A stretch of DNA of 64,000 bases, from the NCBI RefSeq assembly GCF_040954835.1, contig NC_090712.1:21765784-21829783 (forward strand), written 5' to 3'. Position numbers and translations under genes: made by a program. Below the pieces are notes generated by a model that saw only the letters and a program-made list of their open reading frames with translations, had not been told where the DNA came from and did no database searches. Below, in pieces: positions 61,301-64,000 of this stretch (within the stretch, counting starts at the first letter, position 1; the number at the start of each line of letters is the position of its first letter). This stretch comes from Lepisosteus oculatus. Taxonomy: Eukaryota; Chordata; Actinopteri; Semionotiformes; Lepisosteidae.

Positions 61301-62132
61301 TGTATGATTGCTTTTAGACACAAACCCACTACCCTGAAATTATGAGTCTCATGCTCTACCAACAGAGCTAGTCGGGGCCAAAAAAAAAACATACGTAAAG
61401 TAAATTCAGATCATGCATTTACTTTATGTATATGTGTTTTAATGTAGAGTGTTTGATATAAAGGCATAAAGGATTCTCCTGTCCTATTTAAGTAATTTAC
61501 CTTGTTTTGAAATTTATAAACTCTACAAAAATCATAGTATTTCTGTGATATAGAATCTGATTAATAGGACAAAGTAAGAAGCCAAAAAATTGTTTTCTGT
61601 TTTACAGGCTTTTTCCATTGAGAGAACAAGGCTTGAATTTTCATGCCCAAGAACTAGCTCAAGATGAGATCAAGGTAAAAAATTAGATTTTACAAAAAAA
61701 TTACAAGGATCCTTAGCACACCAAGGAAATTGACAACATAGACACATTAAAATAAATTCTAAATACTATTCAGTAGTGTTTTCAACAAGTGTGTGGTACA
61801 GTTGAGCTTGTGCTCCAAGAGAGGTGTCATGAGGAAAAGGAAGGATTGTAGAAATAAATAAGATACATGGGAAAGAAGACATTACTTAGCATGCTGACCT
61901 TTTATGTCTCATCTTGGTTCACTTTAGTTATGAAATAAATTTATCACTGCCATTAATACTCTCCTGTTTCTCATTTAATCTAATAGGAATTTCAAAATAC
62001 CAGGGAAGCCAAAAGACGCTTTCTTCTGGCATACACTGTGATGCTGGATTTCTTTGGAATTAAGCTCCTGGACAAGAATGGAAATGTGGCTCGTGCTGCA
62101 AACTGGCAGGACAGGTTTCAGCACTTGAATGA
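46206..62132 (+). CDS. OGFRL1: OGFRL1, opioid growth factor receptor-like 1, first six coding exons
   Basis: OGFRL1 is a vertebrate paralogue of the opioid growth factor receptor; its function is poorly known. Exons are 46206-46391, 48913-48999, 49250-49328, 59548-59626, 61608-61674 and 61987-62132. They join in frame to 214 codons plus 2 nt. The N-terminus MGNLMGSLRYKEPSTVEE, then CDSTWETDSD, matches OGFRL1; an acidic linker follows. The OGFr N-terminal domain follows: SYYAAKDLYKYRHSYPN, NLRFYLNKIP, WKGDYEKLEHNHTYIQW, LFPLREQGLNFHAQEL, LDFFGIKLLDKNGNVARA and NWQDRFQHLNE. Gly2 could be myristoylated, but the context is not a strong match. The linker is shorter than in human. The last large exon is beyond 64000. 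Intron 3 is swollen by gypsy insertions. Confidence 0.95.
46392..48912 (+). other. OGFRL1 intron 1
   Basis: AT-rich. A 'cagtgccttgca' DNA-transposon-like fragment starts at 48194. No exon or other gene is supported. Confidence 0.7.
48194..48480 (+). mobile_element. DNA-transposon-like fragment ('cagtgcct' family)
   Basis: 'tttacagtgccttgcagaaa' then 'accattttgttgcagttag' resembles fish elements with this terminus, as at 33637. The right boundary is a guess and no transposase is seen. Confidence 0.4.
48913..48999 (+). CDS. OGFRL1: OGFRL1 exon 2
   Basis: Acceptor 'gttttacag' precedes and donor CCG|GTATGA follows. It encodes FTDARESATKLKRSYYAAKD, then LYKYRHSYP (29 codons, phase 0 at both ends). 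Confidence 0.93.
49250..49328 (+). CDS. OGFRL1: OGFRL1 exon 3
   Basis: Acceptor 'atataacag'. It encodes NYKKPRQPSEFRNLRFYLNK, then IPLVPD plus the first base of Gly. The donor is GTGGGT. Confidence 0.93.
49822..51041. mobile_element. Ty3/gypsy gag relic enclosed by inverted arms
   Basis: About 190 bp at 49822-50013 is the reverse complement, with modest divergence, of 50835-51041. Markers are 'gtaacatcgctcggtattag' against 'ctaataccgagcgatgttac', and 'cttgtctggactcc' against 'ggagtccagacaag'. Between them lies a plus-strand gag fragment. The arms look like LTR or leader sequence of one element present in both orientations. I see no clear target duplication. Confidence 0.75.
50196..50889 (+). 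pseudogene. Ty3/gypsy gag pseudogene fragment
   Basis: The ATG at 50196 follows a leader and opens MNPQGQNDPFSIL, then a Pro-rich linker and the capsid-like segments CQGFLTQCWVAFQL and IGYMVSYLSGRALGWA. One in-frame TGA interrupts at 50454-50456, and the frame shifts by one near 50710, after which capsid-like text continues (LSKELKDHIIHLPL) to a stop at 50887-50889. No protease or polymerase follows. It runs directly into the right inverted arm. A decayed, non-functional copy. Confidence 0.8.
51242..51576 (-). repeat. 3' LTR of the gypsy element
   Basis: On the minus strand it begins TGTTCAACG just after the purine run 'gaggggggtg' and ends 'aaacgctaca'. It matches 55730-56017 over most of its length. 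It keeps about 65 bases (near 51402-51468) that the 5' LTR lacks, including 'tataagagtatagc'. The start is inferred from the purine tract. Confidence 0.75.
51577..54760 (-). pseudogene. gypsy pol pseudogene (protease, RT, RNase H, integrase)
   Basis: The protease motif LLDTGS lies around 54660-54680 and the RT motif YLDD at 53795-53784. RNase H opens with DTDASNSGVGAVLA near 53360. The integrase zinc finger follows as a GH...GH pair near 52680 and CRTC near 52580; DVLGP and DGLVERFNRT lie further on (52540-52190). A TAG stop lies at about 53741 shortly after YLDD, and the frame shifts several times in RT and integrase. The stretch that should hold the second catalytic Asp before SNFES is missing. 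Described only as a decayed copy. Confidence 0.85.
54773..55570 (-). pseudogene. gypsy gag
   Basis: An uninterrupted 265-codon frame with a capsid-like region (YNGETPWETYEAQFHLAA, SPEELRRHVQQAAPASLEQA) and a C-terminal zinc-knuckle-like CNRCGKRGH. In the expected Cx2Cx4Hx4C spacing the fourth position is Gly, so the knuckle is incomplete. The true start could be slightly upstream. It is open, but with pol broken it is best treated as part of a dead element. Confidence 0.8.
55713..55728 (-). promoter_or_regulatory. Primer-binding site of the gypsy element
   Basis: TGGTGTCAGAAGCGGG on the minus strand, one base inside the 5' LTR. It matches the 3' end of a tRNA-Leu (TGGTGTCAGGAGTGGG expected) at 14 of 16 positions, from my memory of the tRNA. 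Confidence 0.75.
55730..56017 (-). repeat. 5' LTR of the gypsy element
   Basis: The minus strand begins TGTAACGCCCTCGCC and ends AAACGCTACA (TG...CA). It aligns with 51242-51576 with roughly 7% mismatch by eye over the first 150 bases. It lacks an internal block of about 65 bases that in the other LTR contains a TATA-like sequence. Confidence 0.85.
58131..58142 (+). promoter_or_regulatory. ACTACAATTCCC motif (ZNF143/SBS-like)
   Basis: The 12-mer equals the core I recall for ZNF143/THAP11 sites. It lies in an intron, near 'ggggactgtagttccc' at 58053 and a CACGTG. It may be regulatory or a repeat remnant. Confidence 0.25.
58545..58708 (+). repeat. Fold-back repeat, copy with extended right side
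   Basis: The inverted pair 'acaaaacgttccggctgtgg' / 'ccacagctgaaacattgtgt' flanks a short centre. The right side runs on through 'cagcttgttcctttgcagcc' and 'tacgcatgctgacgcagcca' to 'cccacctgaacca'. Here the extension is on the right, opposite to 43612 and 60251, so this copy is inserted in the other orientation. Confidence 0.75.
59548..59626 (+). CDS. OGFRL1: OGFRL1 exon 4
   Basis: Acceptor 'aacactacag'. The first two bases complete Gly. It encodes IFVEEILNKWKGDYEKLEHN, then HTYIQ plus two bases of Trp; donor TG|GTGAGC. The EKLEHNHTYIQW motif is diagnostic of the OGFr family. Confidence 0.95.
60237..60417. mobile_element. Fold-back element with perfect 14-bp target duplication
   Basis: 'cataaaagataaaa' stands at 60237-60250 and again at 60404-60417. 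The element between (60251-60403, 153 bp) runs from 'gtagttcaggtgggtagctg' through one shortened arm to 'cacctgaagaaggctccacg', and ends 'aaacctattacttgttc'. The inverted pairing is limited to about 30 bases at 'ataggtttattccatgctga'. Confidence 0.85.
60873..61131 (+). repeat. V-SINE-like element, sense
   Basis: 'ctgtgtggagtttgtatatt' and 'tgtgtgggtttcctccaag' form the central block. The tail 'tgacatcacatccaggatat' ... 'ttgccaggatagcctctggc' ends 'gaaaatggatggacgg'. The tRNA head is missing. Confidence 0.7.
61317..61378 (-). pseudogene. tRNA-Lys-like pseudogene or SINE head
   Basis: The minus strand from 61378 reads 'gccccgactagctctgttgg' and 'tagagcatgagactcataat', then 'ttcagggtagtgggttt'. 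The D arm and anticodon arm follow the tRNA-Lys pattern, but the anticodon position reads CAT rather than CTT and no 3' acceptor strand complements the 5' one. Not a working tRNA. Confidence 0.6.
61608..61674 (+). CDS. OGFRL1: OGFRL1 exon 5
   Basis: Acceptor 'gttttacag'. The first base completes Trp. It encodes LFPLREQGLNFHAQELAQDE, then IK; donor AAG|GTAAAA. Confidence 0.94.
61675..61986 (+). other. OGFRL1 intron 5 (312 bp)
   Basis: Short AT-rich intron, nothing recognised within it. Confidence 0.75.
61987..62132 (+). CDS. OGFRL1: OGFRL1 exon 6
   Basis: Acceptor 'atctaatag'. It encodes EFQNTREAKRRFLLAYTVML, DFFGIKLLDKNGNVARAAN and WQDRFQHLN plus two bases; donor GA|GTAAGC. The next codon (Glu in human) completes in the last exon, beyond the window. 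Confidence 0.95.
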
Positions 62133-62914
62133 GTAAGCATAGCATTATCTGAAACTGCTGTACTTTAAATCAGAGCATCATTCTTTCAATCCCTAGCATG
62201 AAAGATGTGAATAATCAAACTAGAAGATATGTTCCAAGAATCTACAGTATCTAGTTCTCTCTGACTATTATTTGATGTGCTCATGAACTTTTTACTTTTG
62301 TAAGAACAATAGTCAGGAGCTGTGTCAAAGAAATTTGACACATTCTGCAAAGAAACGGATCAATTGAACTTTGAATAATAAAAAGAAAAAAGCACAATGA
62401 TTGTTCTGTGGAGACTACTTTTGATGTGTCACTAATGAGTCACACTCCTCTAGAAGGTTCCACAGTCAGAGCGTTTTAATTTCTTTCAGCATGGAATTAG
62501 CTTTGACCTGATCTTTAAGGCTTTGCAAAGCTTCCTGCTGGGAAGGGTAAAGCAACATCAAACTGGCTTTACATTTGATCAAATGTGGAGAATAACATTA
62601 TCCTTCCATAATATTCCTTAGCATATTCCTTTAAAATGTCTCAAAACTGATTTTGGTTTTGCCTGCATAGCAAAAGACAATCTAACCAAAAACCAAACCA
62701 CAGAATTGCCCAAAGCACATGTAATAGAATGTATCTTGTGTAGGAAGTATGAAAACATTCAGATACAATTTCTAGGAGTGATGCACATATTTTTATCATG
62801 CACTGTTTTAAGTTTTGTTTTGAATGCATGTCCATAGGTGGATCATATCTAGCTTTTAAACATTTTTTAAAGTTAATATTTTAATCAAAACTTGAAATCT
62901 CAGTCAGAACCCAT

Positions 62915-63300
62915 TATTAAAAGAAGTTAAATGTTAAAGTTAAAATATGCCAATTGTGTAACTTTTTACACAACCAATGGAAGCACCCTTGATAGCAATG
63001 ACAGTTTAGAGTCTCTGTGGATAGGTTTCTACTGACTTTCCAAACCAAACCTTCCCAGAGTTTTGCGGTTCTCACTGTATTGCCAAACAGGCTAGCTTTG
63101 AGTCATTGGGATATTGTTGAGTTGTGGGCATTTTCTCCTATCTCAACCATTGAACTATGTAGCTTTTTCAAAGTTGCTATTGGCCTCATGGTGGCATTCC
63201 TATCAAGTTTCGTCCTTGCTCAACTGCTTGGTTTGAAGGGAAAGCCTGACAAAGGCAGTGTCTAGATGGTATAATGCAACTTCAACACAATTAAAGGTGC
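62915..63300 (+). mobile_element. DNA-transposon-like internal fragment ('cagtgcct' family)
   Basis: 'caatggaagcacccttgata', 'atggtggcattcctatcaag' and 'aaagcctgacaaaggcagtg' followed by 'tctagatggtataatg' resemble the interior of widespread non-autonomous fish elements with 'cagtgccttgc' termini. From memory; no transposase frame. Confidence 0.45.
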
Positions 63301-63320
63301 ATTATTATCCTCATTAACAC

Positions 63321-63999
63321 AATGGTACCTGAGTGCTTTGACCCCCTGCAGTTTGCATACCGCCATTACAGATCCACTGCCGATGCTTTTTCCCTGGCTC
63401 TTTACACTGCTCTGACTCCTTTGGAAGACAAAGACACATACATCAGAATGCTATTCATTGATTACAGCTCTGCATTAAACCCTATGGTTCCTTCCAGACT
63501 GGTCAGGAAGCTGAATGATTTGGGCATCAACACCTCTCTGTGCAGGTGGATTATAGATTTCATGACTGGCAGACCACAGACTGTGAGGGTAGATGGACAA
63601 CTTTCTTCTACATAGACTATCAATACAGGTGCCCCCCAGGGCTGTGCACTTTGCTCCCTGTTGTTCTCTTTGTTTTCCCACGATTGTGTGGCCAGACACA
63701 GCTCCAATTCGATCTTCAAATATGCTGATGACACTACCATCATTGGCCGAATCACTGCTAATGATGAGACAGCCTACAGGGATGAGGTCAGGAAACTGGT
63801 GGAGTGGTGCACTGACAATAACCACTCCCTCAATGTCAGTAAAACCAAAGAGCTGGTCATCGTTCTGGTGCACTATGGCTGTCGTCGAATCATCCAGGTG
63901 GATGCTACATATTGGTGGTGGTGTATCTGTAAAGTGCTTTGAGTGGAGTGTCCAGAAAAGCGCTATATAAGTGTAAGCAATTGTTATTATTATAATTGA
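63321..63999 (+). mobile_element. L2-clade LINE fragment, truncated and internally deleted
   Basis: Reverse transcriptase text begins FDPLQFAYRHYRSTADAFSL and continues to IDYSSALNPMVPSRL, GINTSLCRWIIDFMTGRP, NTGAPQGC, YADDTTIIGR and HSLNVSKTKELVIV, with a stop (TAG at 63614-63616) and a frame change between. The catalytic motif YADD is present. After 63868 it jumps straight to the 3' tail 'ctggtgcactatggctgtcg' ... 'gtgtaagcaattgttattat'. The 5' part and the C-terminal part of ORF2 are missing. Confidence 0.85.
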
Positions 64000-64000
64000 T

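Larger units (their letters stand above)
59627..61607 (+). other. OGFRL1 intron 4
   Basis: Contains a fold-back element (60251-60403), a sense V-SINE-like copy (60873-61131) and a degenerate tRNA-like sequence on the minus strand (61317-61378). Otherwise AT-rich. Confidence 0.7.
62133..64000 (+). other. OGFRL1 intron 6 (start)
   Basis: A decayed fold-back-family trace near 62455-62505 ('ctctagaaggttccacag' ... 'tttcagcatggaatta') is followed by a DNA-transposon-like fragment (62915-63300) and an L2 LINE fragment (63321-63999). No exon is seen. Confidence 0.7.

Noticed and set aside
1..64000. CRISPR array, bacterial operon or prophage
   Set aside because: Spliced vertebrate genes, SINEs and LINEs fill the window. 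No regularly spaced short repeats with unique spacers are present.

Overview
This window looks like nuclear DNA of a ray-finned fish. Three vertebrate genes with conventional GT/AG-bounded exons sit among fish-type retroelements: V-SINE-like copies, 5S rRNA-derived SINEs, L2-clade LINE ends and Ty3/gypsy. Two copies of a dispersed repeat that I associate from memory with gar and sturgeon genomes suggest a non-teleost such as a gar. The species call is an inference.

Layout. (1) Positions 4034-19671, plus strand: the last five coding exons of SMAP1, an Arf GTPase-activating protein of clathrin-coated vesicles. Its catalytic N-terminus lies upstream of the window. (2) Positions 31718-21054, minus strand: a complete four-exon B3GAT2 gene encoding a 304-residue Golgi glucuronyltransferase. 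It is tail-to-tail with SMAP1. (3) Positions 31719-46205: about 14 kb between the divergent starts of B3GAT2 and OGFRL1, filled with repeats and no gene I can support. (4) From 46206, plus strand: the first six coding exons of OGFRL1 (214 codons); the last exon lies beyond the window. The order and orientation SMAP1, B3GAT2, OGFRL1 is that of human chromosome 6q13, which supports all three calls. The genes are not functionally linked: SMAP1 acts in vesicle traffic, B3GAT2 in glycan (HNK-1-type) synthesis, and OGFRL1 is poorly characterised.

OGFRL1 intron 3 (about 10.2 kb) holds two Ty3/gypsy relics. One is a gag fragment enclosed by inverted arms of about 190 bp. The other is an almost full-length antisense element with LTRs, primer-binding site, broken gag-pol and a 4-bp target duplication.

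The most unusual content is a family of short hairpin (fold-back) repeats at about 6.4, 33.1, 43.6, 58.5 and 60.3 kb. Two copies have clear 14-15 bp target duplications, so they appear to be spread by reverse transcription. One has inserted into one of two related 1.25-1.3 kb repeats, whose other copy shows the unoccupied site. The family carries a sequence resembling a hammerhead ribozyme core, which raises a link to Penelope-like elements; this is unproven. A chimeric SINE with a perfect 15-bp target duplication lies at 37.6 kb.
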